From assembly GCA_033964015.1 (NCBI GenBank), contig CM066924.1, forward strand, positions 7,856,251-7,920,250: a stretch of 64,000 bases of DNA, given 5' to 3'. The stretch comes from Scolanthus callimorphus (lineage: Eukaryota; Cnidaria; Anthozoa; Actiniaria; Edwardsiidae). Position numbers and translations under genes: made by a program. Numbering within the stretch: the first letter of the stretch is position 1; each line of letters opens with the position of its first letter. Shown here one piece after another: positions 53,989 through 64,000 of this stretch. The notes under the pieces are model-generated. The model was given only the letters and a program-made list of their open reading frames with translations, had not been told where the DNA came from and did no database searches.

Positions 53989-56042
53989 CTAAAATGAAGT
54001 CTCATCTTGTCGACTCAATCCGTCAGGCTCAAGGGTACCAGCACGTAGGATGAGTGTGGCCTCTCTTGCCCTACGAATCGAATCTTGATTAGTCATTAAT
54101 CAATTGCATGTCAGATGCTTTGTGATTGAGTGTCGATAGAAAATGTTCAGCGGCTGTGGTGGGTTTAGATTTACATTCGGGCTTGTCGATTTTGCGATGA
54201 TCATTAAAGTTGACTAAGTTGGCGTTTAGTTTCTCCTATGTATTGCAAGTTACAGCGTTTGCATTGGATCATATAAATCACATTTTTAATGTCGCAAGTT
54301 ATGTGAGAGTTTATAGAGCGAGTTTCACCGGTCGAGAAAAAAGTATATGTTGTTTGTCCGTTTCCGTTTTCTATATATGGGCAGGTTAAGCAACTTTTGT
54401 CGCAGCGGAAAGCGCCTGGTGAAAGGTCTGAACCATTAGAGGTAGTAGTAGTAGACGGGAATTTAGCTTTGACAAGGGTGTCTCTAATATTAGAACAGCG
54501 TCGGTATGCTATGATAGGTGGTTCAGCGAAAGCTTTTTTGCAGCGGTCAGAGGAAAGAAGTACATTGAAATTACGTTTAATGATATGATTGATGTTAGGA
54601 AGTGTGGGGTTATAGGTTATAACAAAAGGGACACGGTTACATTGTTTGTGTCGATTAGTGGGGCGTAGAGCATTTATGCGAGGAGTGGCTGCAGCGCGTT
54701 GTATTTGTCGTTGAAGAAATCCGTGTTTGTAGCCTCGTTTAAGAAGATAGTTAGTGAGCTCGTTACATCGTTTTTCGAAAGAGTCGTCAGTAGAACAGAT
54801 ACGGCGTAGGCGAAGAGCGAGACTGTAAGGTATAGCTTTTTTGGTGTGATGAGGATGGCAAGATGTGTATAGTAAATGCTGATGTTTATCAGTAGGTTTA
54901 GAATAGAGATCTGTTTCAATTGAGCCATTATTGAAGGACACATTAACGTCAAGGAAAAGCACGCGATCATGAGAATGTGAGCTTGTGAATTCGATTGTAG
55001 GATGAATGTTATTCAGATAGTCGACGGATGTTCTGAGATTATCTGGGCCTTCTGTCCAGATGACAAAAATATCGTCGATAAATCTGAGCCTAGTGTGTGG
55101 TTTATAGGGTGCATTAAGAAGAGCGTTAGTTTCAAAATGCCCAAGAAAAAGATTAGCGAACGAAGGTGCCATTAGTACCCATGGCGGTGCCATGGACTTG
55201 AAGATAAAGTGGAAATGATAACAAGCGTCGATTCCATCGGTATGGGGTATGTTTGTATAAAGTAATCAAACATCAAGCGTGACTAGAAGGGCATTATCAG
55301 GTAGATTAGTTAAGGTCAACAAGATATTTAGGAAGTGATTAGTATCTTTTACGTACGAGGGAAGTTTGCCGACAAGAGGTTGAAGGTGAAAATCGACAAA
55401 TTCTGAAATTCGTTCAGTAGGGTGCCCATTCATTAGAAGATACAAGGGCCGTTACAAGGGCCCATTAGAAGATACAAGGGTTGCCAGGTTTGTGTGTTTT
55501 AGGTAAAATATAAAGCGTCAGGGCTTAGCGTTATTAGGCATTAGGTACTGTTTTGTTTGTTTGTCAATGTAACCCTCTTTGTGCATTCTTGAAATGTAGT
55601 TAGTAACTCTTTTTCTATCTGATCTGTAATGTCGGTGTCTAAAGACTTGTAAAAGTTCTGTCGTTGAGTTGTCTTTTGCATTCGTTAATGTGCCAGTCTC
55701 TGTCCATAACTACCGTTCCCGATCCCTTGTCTGCGGGCTTGATATTTATGTCCTGTCGTGATTTAAGTTCTAAGATAGCTTGTCTTTCTGCGGCAGTAAG
55801 ATTGTCCCTTGTCCTTCTACGTGGAGCGTTGTGTAAAGTAAAAGTATCAAGGGATTTGTCTCTGTCGAATTGGGGTGTCTAGGTGCTTTTTATGTTGAAA
55901 GGGTGATTAACGTTGGTGGTGGATGACTGATCGTTAGGATTAGTTGTTTCATCGAAGTAGTATTCATTAAGTCGCATACGGCGTTGGAAGTCATAAAGAT
56001 CAGCATTAACTTCGGACCAGTTAAGACGAGGGCTGCTTTTTG
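53989..56042 (-). pseudogene. Penelope-like element ORF: RT plus GIY-YIG endonuclease
   Basis: Upstream part, 56042-55200 (broken): SSPRLNWSEVNADLYDFQRR, then ILELKSRQDINIKPADKGSG and TVVMDRDWHINECKRQL, a hallmark of Penelope-like RTs. The best-preserved frame, 55193-54204, has 329 codons: FANLFLGHFE, the catalytic region RLRFIDDIFVIW (D-D pair), VLFLDVNVSF and TDLYSKPTDKHQHLLYTSCH, later CLTCPYI, and the start of the GIY-YIG nuclease (NVIYMIQCKRCNLQYIGETK). The nuclease then continues in other frames (TTAAEHFLSTLNHKASDMQL) to a stop at 53989. Frame shifts and stops in the first third (for example the TAG near 55880) show that the upstream RT is degraded. The nearby hammerhead-like motif supports the family assignment. 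Confidence 0.85.
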
Positions 56043-56784
56043 GTAACTTCGTTATTTTTCAACGAAAATCTTTCAAACTTGGGCCTCAAACTTATTTGGA
56101 ATAATGATAACGATAAAGATGTTGTTGCCACGGTAACGGTGTCACGGGACTCACCGTCCGCCATCTTGGATTAAACTTTTAGCGCCGTGTAGGTATAGAA
56201 AGTAGATAAAAATCAGATGTTTTTTTTTTTAGAATAATGTTTGTACCATTGATCTTTCTGTAAACCTAATTGGATATCTAAGATAATGTTTTAATAAATA
56301 CAGTTTTTCAAAATCATATATATAATACGCTAAGGAAAATTTCTGTTCTATAGTATAGATCATCATCAAAATTGGTCAGTACAATAATTTCGACCAGAGC
56401 TTTATTTTAATAGATTTTGTTGCCATGGAAACGCTAATCACGTGACTCAGTGGCTGCCATCTTGGATTTTATATTTAGACCTTCTGAGGACAGCCATGTA
56501 AAGGTGAAATTGAAAGGTTTTCACATATTTAGATACATAGAAACTACCTTCAAATGAAGCTAATTGGATAAGTCGCATTTCTTCAGCAAAAAAAAACTGT
56601 GTTGTGAAAATCTTTCATTTGGACTTACGTTTGTTCAAACTTGAATGAAAATTTTTCTCAGCTCAAAGCTTTTGTATTAGACTTAGCCCTGTATTTGCCT
56701 GTAGGTAATATGTAACAGAACCATTTAGGTCTGGATGTCTAATGGCGCTTTCGGCTGTGTGAACGGAGTTCTTTTTAGTATATG
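56043..56784. other. Region 5' of Penelope-like element
   Basis: AT-rich. Two similar phrases (TGTTGCCACGGTAACGGTGT with CCGCCATCTTGGATT near 56120-56175, and TGTTGCCATGGAAACGCTAA with GCTGCCATCTTGGATTTTAT near 56419-56475) show a diverged direct duplication of about 300 bp. No hammerhead-like copy was found here. Confidence 0.5.
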
Positions 56785-56972
56785 TGGGAGACTTCAACAT
56801 GGCGCCTTTGCGAACTTCATCTTCTCGCTTAGAAAAACGCTTGAATGAGAACTTCTGTTCACTTGATTTTTATGAAATAAAAAACATATTCGCCAAATCC
56901 TTTCCAGCAACGTCTAGAAATGGTGTGGTTTGGGGGGTTTCTAGCTCAGCCATTTTTCTCGTAAAGGGGTAG
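56785..56972 (+). other. Possible duplicated 5' exon, open for 57 codons
   Basis: From an ATG at 56799-56804 (ACATGGCGCCTTTGCG) the frame reads MAPLRTSSSRLEKRLNENFC and SLDFYEIKNIFAKSFPATSR before a stop at 56970. The same start region is repeated, in broken form, at 5412-5588. A duplicated start-codon region suggests a multicopy gene or transposon 5' end. No family recognised. Confidence 0.35.
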
Positions 56973-57711
56973 AGAACGTTAGTTATAACGCATAGTCCCT
57001 TTTTCTGGCAAAACAGTTTTGAGCCATCTGAAAAGTCTGGTAAATTGAACACCACCACTCCGGAATTTCCAATCCCTTCAGTAGAGGGGGAGAGGGGGAA
57101 TGAATATATTCTGGAACCAAGCACTACACATATAACAATAAGATTATATAGCTGGAGATTCATATGAGAAATCTTCAATCAGCTCATGGAAATCTAGAGC
57201 CATTAATCTATTGTTTTAGTATTCACCAACCAGATTATCCAAAACTAGTGGATAAAGTTTCTTCTCTAAAACACAAGACAATTGTCCTGAACACCCTATG
57301 CTAACTGCTATGTAATCGTCTTAGTACCTCAGCATCCTCACTACAGTGGTACCTCTATACGCCATGCGCCACTTCTCAAAGTCCCAAAATACAGTACTTG
57401 TCACTCAAGTACTGTATACCAATGTAGTTGGTTTAGATTGTGGGAAAATTGTCTGATGCATTTACATCCTTAAAAAAGACACTGCAAATGCATTAAACTC
57501 ATTCTCTCTTGATAAGTATTTAGTAATCATACATAGTCTCTTATGAGCCCCCCGAAATGTTTTATATTCAGTAAAATAAAAGTTTCAATGTTTGCCCATC
57601 CAAGTTTTATTGCTTTTATAAAATAGCATTGCATTTGCTGTGTGTTTATGATGTGACAATGCACAGTTTTCAACCAACTAGAGTGTGCATACTACCTATT
57701 TTATAATATTG
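56973..57711. other. Partial MITE and intergenic DNA
   Basis: 57030-57118 contains CCACTCCGGAATTTCCAATC and GAATATATTCTGGAACC, the right half of the same MITE family as at 57712-57900. The remainder is AT-rich and unremarkable. Confidence 0.5.
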
Positions 57712-57900
57712 TAGGGTTGCAGAAAATATCCATAGCCCCCACGGAAGGGTGTTGAAAGTGACCCCCCCAACCCTTGGAATTTCAAAACAAAAATACAGTA
57801 TTTGTATGGAGAAGATCAAGTAAATTGATTGGCCCCCAACCCTCCGGAATTTCCCATGCCCTTCGGTGGGAGGTATGGATATTTTCTGGAACCACACATT
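57712..57900. mobile_element. Palindromic MITE, GGTTGCAGAAAATATCCATA family
   Basis: The left GGTTGCAGAAAATATCCATA and CCCCCACGGAAGGG mirror the right CCCTTCGGTGGGAGG and TATGGATATTTTCTGGAACC. The interior has CCCCCAACCCTTGGAATTTC and CCCCCAACCCTCCGGAATTTC. Partial copies at 20740, 53588 and 57030 define a family of at least four members in this window. Confidence 0.78.
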
Positions 57901-58330
57901 CCAAGATTTCCTGGACACTATGAAAACTGAATTTAGTTCAACGATTTGAATAATGTAAACACCGTAAAGATTTTCAAAAATAATTAAGCCTGTTTTATCT
58001 AATTCAGTGGAACGTATGTCAAAGACCAAACTATATCTACTCCAGTGAAACTACATCAAATACAAATTAAAACTTCTTTACATGCCTGTGCCTGCAACAT
58101 TAGAGTTGGCGTATATCCTTCAAGGGCTCTAACCATGTAAGAATTATGTTATAGACCACGTTCACTTGGGCATAATGTTGTACCATTTCAGATCATTTGG
58201 AATTCCCCAAGTATTCTTTCTTTGTTGTTTTTTTTCTGCCACGCATCAAAGGATATATGAATATGGAAGAAACCCAAACAAAGAAAGATTATTCAAATAA
58301 ATGCCATGTCATGTGAATTGGGTAAACATT
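57901..58330. other. Intergenic DNA, no feature recognised
   Basis: AT-rich sequence; an imperfect inverted pair (ACGTTCACTTGGGCATAATG near 58159 and CATGTCATGTGAATTGGGTA near 58304) is too weak to call. Confidence 0.45.
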
Positions 58331-58717
58331 ACGCACTAGTCAGTGGGAAGCCCCCCACTTCCCAACCCGGGGAATAGCGGGGCATTAGATTTCCGAGGCT
58401 GCTAGGGCGCCGTTAATTCCTTGCAATTCGAGGCACTTTTCGCGTCTAATCTGGACTTGTGTCTCCCGCCCCAGGGCCGCCAATTTCTTTGCATAATAAT
58501 ACACTGTGTGGAACAAGTTTTCATTCGCAAGAAAAAAACTCCTGCCGCTTTAGCCAAGTGCCAGCCCCAATATCAGCAGGAAAGTTGGCGAATCCAAGCC
58601 CAATCTTAAAACCACTTATCTCCCGCATGCCGTGACTTCTTTAGCAATCTAAAATCAAATTAAACCCCCGCTATTCCCCGGGTAGGGGGGCGCAGGGCTT
58701 TCAACTGACTAGTGCGT
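58331..58717. mobile_element. 387-bp MITE, ACGCACTAGTCAGT ends
   Basis: The ends ACGCACTAGTCAGT and ACTGACTAGTGCGT are perfect 14-bp inverted repeats. Further inside, CCCCCCACTTCCCAACCCGG and GGGAATAGCGGGG are mirrored by CCCCGCTATTCCCCGGG and GGGGGGCGC. No target duplication was identified. The 62-codon frame inside is not gene-like. Confidence 0.8.
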
Positions 58718-58740
58718 CAAAGCAAAGGAGGTCTATCATA

Positions 58741-59012
58741 CTACAATCAGCGACAAAATTGTTGATAAAATTTACACACGTAGCTTTTCTGTTAGAATCG
58801 CAAAGTCTTCTATCAACCAGTTTAAAATTTGCCTCTGTCACTCATAAACCCCCTCCCCCTATTTCAATGTTGGTTTCCTACGCTAGAAACCTTGGTGATC
58901 AACATTGAACAGGGGAGGGGGATTACTTAAGTTTATTTTAAAATATGTCGTCTGAAGTATAGAAAACTGATTTTGAAAGCATTTTCTCAAGCATTTATGT
59001 CGCTGATTGTAG
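58741..59012. mobile_element. 272-bp MITE, CTACAATCAGCGACA ends
   Basis: CTACAATCAGCGACA at 58741 is mirrored by TGTCGCTGATTGTAG ending at 59012. The centre contains a second palindrome (CCCCCTCCCCCTATTTCAATG against CATTGAACAGGGGAGGGGG), resembling the centre of the 155-bp MITE family at 512 and 2642. Flanks show only an imperfect direct repeat. Confidence 0.78.
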
Positions 59013-60557
59013 TCTATACATCATTTAATCCAAGCAATTAGCTGCTTACATTTTTATCCAAAGCATTCAAGATTATGTCAAAGAGAAAAATAAACCAATG
59101 TTGCTGTTTTTTTTTCTTGAGAGGAGAAAAAATAATTCCCATGGGTATCACTAATAGCGGAACTCCCCGTGCCGAAGGCACGGAGTGGAGCCCCATACGT
59201 ATCATTCAACGTCACATGAGAAAGCAACCCATCCAAGCCAAAACGATACGTTCAGCGGCTTACGAAAACATCGCGGGCTCTTATTTACGCATGCGCACTT
59301 GCGTTTTTGGCGACCCGTGTACAGAGCCAATCACAGTCCGTCTTGGATCACTGAGCGCGCGCGTCATTTTGTCCTCTGCACAGCGCCACGGTGCTTTGAC
59401 GCGGTGCTTGGCAGAGAACACGGACCGGAAGTCGCTCCTTCATTTTCCCGCCGAAAAAACTCACAAAACACGCGCCCGCGTCGGCTCACTCAAATTCATT
59501 CAGACCAAATTTTTGTTGAGTCAAACTGAGACACGTGGGTGCGAACCACGCCAAATTTGCTCAAAAGAATTCTCTAATGATTGTCAAAATACTTCGGATT
59601 CGATTCCTTCGCCGATATTTCATAATGTTGTTTAGTCATTTTGGAAAAACTATGAGGGAGTTGCAAAAGATTCAAAGGCTAGATTGCAGAATACCCGGCC
59701 CACGGCGAAGCAAGACTTCGGCGTTCTTCTGAAGAAAAACAACAGTTTCTTTCGTAAAGGCTGCAAACGACGTGTTCTTCGAATACTCATATGAGATCTA
59801 CGAACAGGGAGCCAGAACTGGATTGAACGGGATTGACAATAACAGAAAATTGCAATGGTTTTAGCCGAATAATATATTTAGGAAAATTGGCTTTGTGCAA
59901 AAGCTTGCAAAGTAAGAATGAATTCAACTCAACACGACGGAGACTTTCGGAGGAAAGAAACGACTTCACTATCAGTTATCGGTAAGCAAAGCTTGAAATT
60001 GCTTCTTATGCTATTTATATTTTTAGCTTCCAAGTTATTGCTGCTTTAGTTGGCTCCCTCGAGGTTTCTTTTTCTCCGGCTAAACTCGAATTATAGTTTT
60101 GAGTAATCTTTACTGATATTCTAGCCTTGATTTTCCTTTGTCACATGTTAGATTTAGTTAGTACAATGAGACAAATACTATGTCAAGTATTCTTTGTTTT
60201 GGATTTCGCTGAAAATCTTATTTTTCATTTTTATTTCAAGGAGATTATCTTTTACCGGTCGTGAACTGCGACTTGTTAGCATATCAGAACGCGCTAATGA
60301 ATTAAACTGTAAAGGTGAGCTCCCTGTGAGTAAGACGTGGGGTGTGTATGATTGGAGTTCCGCTTTTAGGCATTGCCTAAATCTGTATATTAGGGGTGCT
60401 ACATAATTTGGTATCGCATCGTCTCAATGAAAATTATACCATTCAGCTTTTCCAATTTGCATAAATAGTCATGAAAAGCTGTGTCTACACCAAACAGTCT
60501 AAACCAAACAGTTGTAATTACACAGTGCAATTACAACCATGTTTTGAACAGTGAAGT
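59013..60557. other. GC-richer patch then intergenic DNA, no confirmed gene
   Basis: 59150-59520 is notably GC-rich for this window, with CGTGCCGAAGGCACGGAG (a perfect short palindrome CCGTGCC-GAA-GGCACGG) and several CG-rich phrases. Two overlapping open frames (59075-59635 and 59185-59529) cover it, but neither has recognisable motifs or codon bias I would trust; the patch could be a CpG-rich promoter. From 59640 on the DNA is AT-rich. The phrase TTCCGCTTTTAGGCATTGCCTAAAT near 60358-60382 also occurs near 21531-21552. Confidence 0.45.
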
Positions 60558-60752
60558 GCATACCTGCCGACTCACCCATTTTACCCAGGAGACTCGCTGT
60601 TTTCACCCTCAGTCTCCCGGGAAAAAATGAAACTTTCCAAATATTTACTGGAATATCTCCCGGGTAAATTTCTTGCACTTTTCTCATAAAGTTGTTGTAT
60701 TTGAGACAAAATGTTTTGGTTTTGGAGTTTTCAGGGTTTGCAGGTATGGACA
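60558..60752. mobile_element. MITE-like repeat, GCATACCTGCCGACT end
   Basis: TGCATACCTGCCGACTCACC at the left is matched by a shorter GTTTGCAGGTATGGACATGC at the right. Between them ACCCAGGAGACTCGCTG, TCAGTCTCCCGGGAAAA and ATATCTCCCGGGTAAAT repeat a CTCCCGGG motif. Similar CTCCCGGG repeats are common in marine invertebrate genomes. No coding content is accepted, despite an open minus-strand frame. Confidence 0.5.
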
Positions 60753-61114
60753 TGCAAACACAAACACATGGGTTATCACCAAGAAAAAAAAAACAATAAA
60801 AGGGCACATACATATCACCCACTAAAATTTTGTAAATTAGATTGAAGCACAAAATTTCTAAGTGTGGGACGAAACACATTGTATTCGTGTTTTTTTCCAA
60901 TTGTTCTGACTGGTACCTTTTTACTAAAGCTTACTAGCAAATCGTAAGGTTTTATGTATTCTTTTTAATAAATTCAGTTTAATGTGCCAATTCAATACCT
61001 TCTGCTGTGCACAAGAAACACTAAAATTATTTTCGAGAAATTCCACTGAGAGTACAGAAAGCTAATGTTTTTGTCAACACACACGTCTTATTAGTTAGAC
61101 TTCGGTATTAGACA
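60753..61114. other. Intergenic DNA, no feature recognised
   Basis: AT-rich sequence up to the sharp change in composition at the LINE 5' region near 61115. Confidence 0.5.
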
Positions 61115-62338
61115 GTTAACCGCTCCGCTTGGGATCACCGCCTTATTGTGGTGGAGTGGTTTGTGTGTTCCAATGACCTCTAGAGCTATGTCGGCGGGAG
61201 TCTTGAACTCCTGGTAGGGCCAGCCATGCCGAACAGGTCGAAAGGTAGGGGCCAGACGAAGAGTGATCCCCTGGTCCTCCAAGTTGGGTTGGGCGTGGGG
61301 CCAACTACATCACCCTGTAAAAAGCAATTTGTTACGGAAACTACGACAACGACGACAAATCAACCATCTATAGGCCCATGGGTGGACTTGAGCCGAGTAA
61401 TCAATGGCAGTATGAACAACTCTAATGAAAGCCTGTATGGGGAAGTTAGATTTGCGAGAGATAGTGTACTCGGGACAAAGGCACAGATTTGAGCACCATG
61501 TACGAAACATCAAAATCAGGGTATTAAGAGAAATGAGTAAGTATGATTTGGATATTCTTGGCATTAGCGAACGCCGTTGGACAGGATCTGAAGGCCAAAG
61601 AACATCTGATGGCTCGGTTATATTGTATTCAGGACACGAAAACACCCTCACCAAATGCGGGGCTTTGATTATTGCCAAGAAGTCAACACCTGTCAACACC
61701 TTATTAGAATGGGATGTCAATCAGCGATCGAATCCTGAGAGCCCGTTTTGATTATGAATATTGTAAGCTTACGATCATCCAGTGTTACGCACCAACAAAC
61801 GAAGCTGATGACGACGCAAAAGATGATTGGTATGAACATCTAACCCAAGTTATATCCAAGGTTTCTCGCCACGACATGCACCTGGTTACTGGCGACGTAA
61901 ATGCCAAGGTAGGCGCAGACAACAGCAAGTACAAAAGAGCTATGGGCAAGCAAGGCTGTGGCAGAATGGACAACAACGGCGAACGCCTTGCTGATTTCTT
62001 TCTCAACAACATCCTTGTAATTGGAGGTACCATCTTCCCCACAAGAACATCCACAAATTCACTTGGAGGTAACCAGACGGTAGAACATTCAATCAGATTG
62101 ACCATGTCATCGTCAATGGAAAATGGAGGCGATCTCTTGAAAATGTTAGGGCGTTTCGAGGAGCCGATGTATCGAGTGACCGCAGCCTAGTTGCAGCAAC
62201 AGTGAAACTGAAACTTCGCAAGGTAAAGAAACAAGACCAGCAAAGAAAACCCAAGATCCAAAAGCAGTTTGTCCTAGAGGTAAGGAACCGCTTTCAAGCC
62301 CTTGCCGACATTATTGAGGATGACATCAGTAGTATATA
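61115..62338 (+). pseudogene. Non-LTR retrotransposon: 5' region and APE-type endonuclease
   Basis: A GC-richer 5' region (TATGTCGGCGGGAGTCTTGA, CCTGGTAGGGCCAGCCATGC) leads into an endonuclease/exonuclease/phosphatase domain: EMSKYDLDILGISERRWTG (catalytic Glu region), YSGHENTLTKCGALIIAKKS, KLTIIQCYAPTNEADDDAKD, HLVTGDVNAKVGADN (GDxNA motif), and in a second frame DHVIVNGKWRRSLENVRAFR with the terminal GADVSSDRSLVAA (S-D block; the catalytic His is replaced by Arg in SSDRS). These are the endonuclease blocks of RTE/CR1-like LINEs, often annotated as craniofacial development protein 2-like. Frame changes lie near 61709 (one extra base) and 62085 (one missing base). The reverse transcriptase is absent; the copy is cut off at the minisatellite near 62340. 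Confidence 0.85.
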
Positions 62339-62484
62339 TAGTGGATATACGCCTATTTTTATACGCCTATTTTTATACGCCTATTTTTATACGCCTATTT
62401 TTATACGCCTATTTTTATACGCCTATTTTATACGCCTATTTTATACACCTATTTTTATACGCCTATTTTTATACGCCTCTCATT
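62338..62484 (+). repeat. 14-bp minisatellite, about 10 copies
   Basis: The unit TATACGCCTATTTT(T) is repeated about ten times, with units of 13 or 14 bases and one C-to-A change (TACACC). It directly follows the truncated LINE and precedes a coding region of different base composition, so it marks a rearrangement junction. Read as protein it gives a meaningless Tyr- and Phe-rich repeat in two overlapping frames. Confidence 0.93.
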
Positions 62485-62500
62485 TCATCTATAAAAGCTG

Positions 62501-64000
62501 GTGTGTGAGCGATGTGAGGTATTCGCAAAGATGCGCGGAACTCAATTTGAGCAAAAATGGAAGTTACAATGGGAGATGGAGCATTTTACTCGAAGTTTGA
62601 TGCACTATTGTGTACATTATAATGGTCGTATTGGATGTCCATTCTTGTTGACGAGCCATTTGAAGCCAAAAGATTATGTGATTTTGCTTGGCGAAGTATT
62701 TCTTGCCGATTTGTATCGGTAGGATGTCTTCATGGTTTATCTTGTCATCGATGCATCAAAAACGTTGTGTCAAAGCTTGAGGTCCTGCGTATGGAGAGAG
62801 TGAACGTGGAAGAAGAGAAAACATTGTTCATGGGTGAAGCAAAGAAATGGCATGCTCAAGAGATGTATTATGGGGATCGTACGTTGTACCTGTTCCGTTT
62901 AGCGGATTACGTGGCGCGATGGGTTCTACGTCAAGGTGAAGCAGCTGAGACAGAGTACTGTAAGAGAGTGAGAAAAGTGAAGGAGGAAGAAGGAGGAGGT
63001 GAAGAAGAGATAAAGGACATTCCTTTTGTGGCAGCGGATTTGTGGAAAGAAGTGGTGAAGTTGGCCAAGACAGCGGTGTGTTACGTCGGTATGACTGTGG
63101 AACACGTTGATGGTGATAGAAATGAGAAGACGTACGAGATCCTTGAAGTTGGAGAACAGTTTCAAAGCATGCTTGGAAGTGCATCCGAAGCGATGGCGAT
63201 ACGGGAGCGTCTTAAACTGAAAGAGTCACATCAAAACCAGATGCGTAAATACAATCAGAGTTGGACGAAGAGTGGCGAGACTGTGATGAGTCAGTTGGTG
63301 ACAGGGATCTTTTACGAGGTGTGTGATCATTTGGCGCAGCCCTTATGGAGAGAAGCGTACCAGAAACGTCACGGCACTAATCCAGACTTGAGCTCATGGC
63401 TCACCTACTTTAAGGGAGATGACAAGAATGTGTATTTGTGGGATGACTTCTCACCGGAGCTCCTACAGCAACTGCAAAAGGCTATAGCTCCACGTATGAT
63501 TGTACCAGGCCTACTGAAAGAGTTACATCAATTGGGTTGTCGTGTTATACGTAATACCAGCTCAATCGTCGCGCCGGTATGGACACGTTAACAACGTTGA
63601 TGACCCAAGGGCATAACATGCTTCGTGTCAAGATGGAGGAATGGTACAAGATGGCCTGTATAAGACAGGAGAAGGAGGAGGAGGAAAAGGTGAAAATACC
63701 GCTGACCAACCCTGAGAAAGAGGACGTCGAGGGAATGGATGATCGTAGAGTGTATCTTGCTACGTTATCACGTGCGATCTTCGCCAATGCATATTTTACC
63801 TTCGTGGGTGGGTTTACACCGTCATCACCTCCATCCTTTGGTGGTGGATTTGCAACATCACCGATCGACAAAAAGAAAGTGGAATGGAGTAAAGTGACCA
63901 AGGAGAACTGGGGACGATACTTGCGCGAAGCTATGAAGGAAGTGGTCTACGTGTACGATGATGTAGCAGGGGGATGGGGCAAGGGGTATACCATTCAATC
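62501..64000 (+). CDS. Unrecognised long coding region, runs off window
   Basis: Intronless, GC-richer than its surroundings, in three successive frames. 62501-62640: CERCEVFAKMRGTQFEQKWK and MHYCVHYNGRIGCPF. 62641-63590: FEAKRLCDFAWRSISCRF, CLHGLSCHRCIKNVVSKLEV (a Cys/His cluster that could bind zinc), YLFRLADYVARWVLRQGEAA, an acidic stretch, KTAVCYVGMTVEHVDGDRNE, WREAYQKRHGTNPDLSSWLT, and RMIVPGLLKELHQLGCRVIR. 63592-64000: MDTLTTLMTQGHNMLRVKME, EVVYVYDDVAGGWGKGY. The two junctions (about 62640 and 63585) are each explained by one missing base. Total exceeds 490 residues with no stop before the window edge. No family recognised, and the start lies at or before the minisatellite. It may be a transposon or virus-like gene or a host gene; I cannot choose. 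Confidence 0.55.

Noticed and set aside
59075..59635. 186-codon open frame in the GC-rich patch
   Set aside because: It overlaps a second open frame and a palindromic repeat phrase and contains no recognisable domain; GC-rich DNA has few stops by chance.
60499..60900. 133-codon minus-strand frame
   Set aside because: It reads through the CTCCCGGG repeat and AT-rich flanks; hydrophobic and Cys-rich text has no conserved arrangement.
62202..62600. 132-codon frame joining LINE text to the downstream gene
   Set aside because: The middle is the minisatellite read as FLYAYFYTP repeats; it links two unrelated regions only by chance.

Overview
The window looks like nuclear DNA from a marine invertebrate, most likely a cnidarian and plausibly a stony coral. 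The evidence is long AT-rich intergenic stretches, a GT-AG intron, an intronless class A GPCR, BEL/Pao, Penelope-like, tyrosine-recombinase and APE-type LINE elements, two uncharacterised multicopy protein families I associate with cnidarians, and many fold-back MITEs. The assignment is inference; no rRNA, tRNA, CRISPR array or bacterial-style operon was seen.

Layout. 0-7.3 kb: a 3.4 kb segment bounded by inverted repeats and holding several MITEs, then a decayed multicopy gene. 7.7-37.4 kb: a nested transposon graveyard. One dispersed repeat family occurs in several copies (8.5-11.08, 25.9-27.0, 30.2-30.3, 32.5-34.1, 35.8-37.4 kb) and different elements have landed in it: a 7.5 kb CACTA/EnSpm-like element (11076-18600, 3-bp TSD), a 3.1 kb insertion with a 9-bp TSD and AT-rich tail (27036-30179), a 2.2 kb TIR element (30315-32510, 3-bp TSD), and a 78-bp insertion with a hammerhead-like core (8728-8805, 14-bp TSD). 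Because intact paralogues of the target sites lie in the same window, several insertions can be proved by comparison with their own empty sites. Two large inverted repeats (about 640 bp and 1.26 kb arms) also lie here. A tyrosine recombinase pseudogene sits at 19.5-20.2 kb.

37.6-44.9 kb: a complete BEL/Pao LTR retrotransposon on the minus strand with two identical 307-bp LTRs and a CCTTA target duplication, inserted about 150 bp upstream of a GPCR gene (45.05-45.95 kb, plus). 46-53 kb: MITEs, a short unrecognised gene start at 47.0 kb, and a two-exon minus-strand gene of an uncharacterised family (49.46-52.22 kb). 53.8-56.1 kb: a Penelope-like element (RT plus GIY-YIG) with a hammerhead-like motif behind its coding end. 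56-61 kb: mostly MITEs. 61.1-62.3 kb: the endonuclease part of a LINE, cut off at a 14-bp minisatellite, followed by an unrecognised coding sequence that runs off the window.

A cross-cutting signal: by my reading, almost every break in the better-preserved reading frames (BEL pol, GPCR, the 49-52 kb gene, the 62.5-64 kb gene) is a one-base loss, usually next to a short homopolymer. This suggests that part of the apparent pseudogenisation is assembly error. Two in-frame TAG codons in the 49-52 kb gene and two apparent one-base gains in the oldest elements do not fit that explanation.
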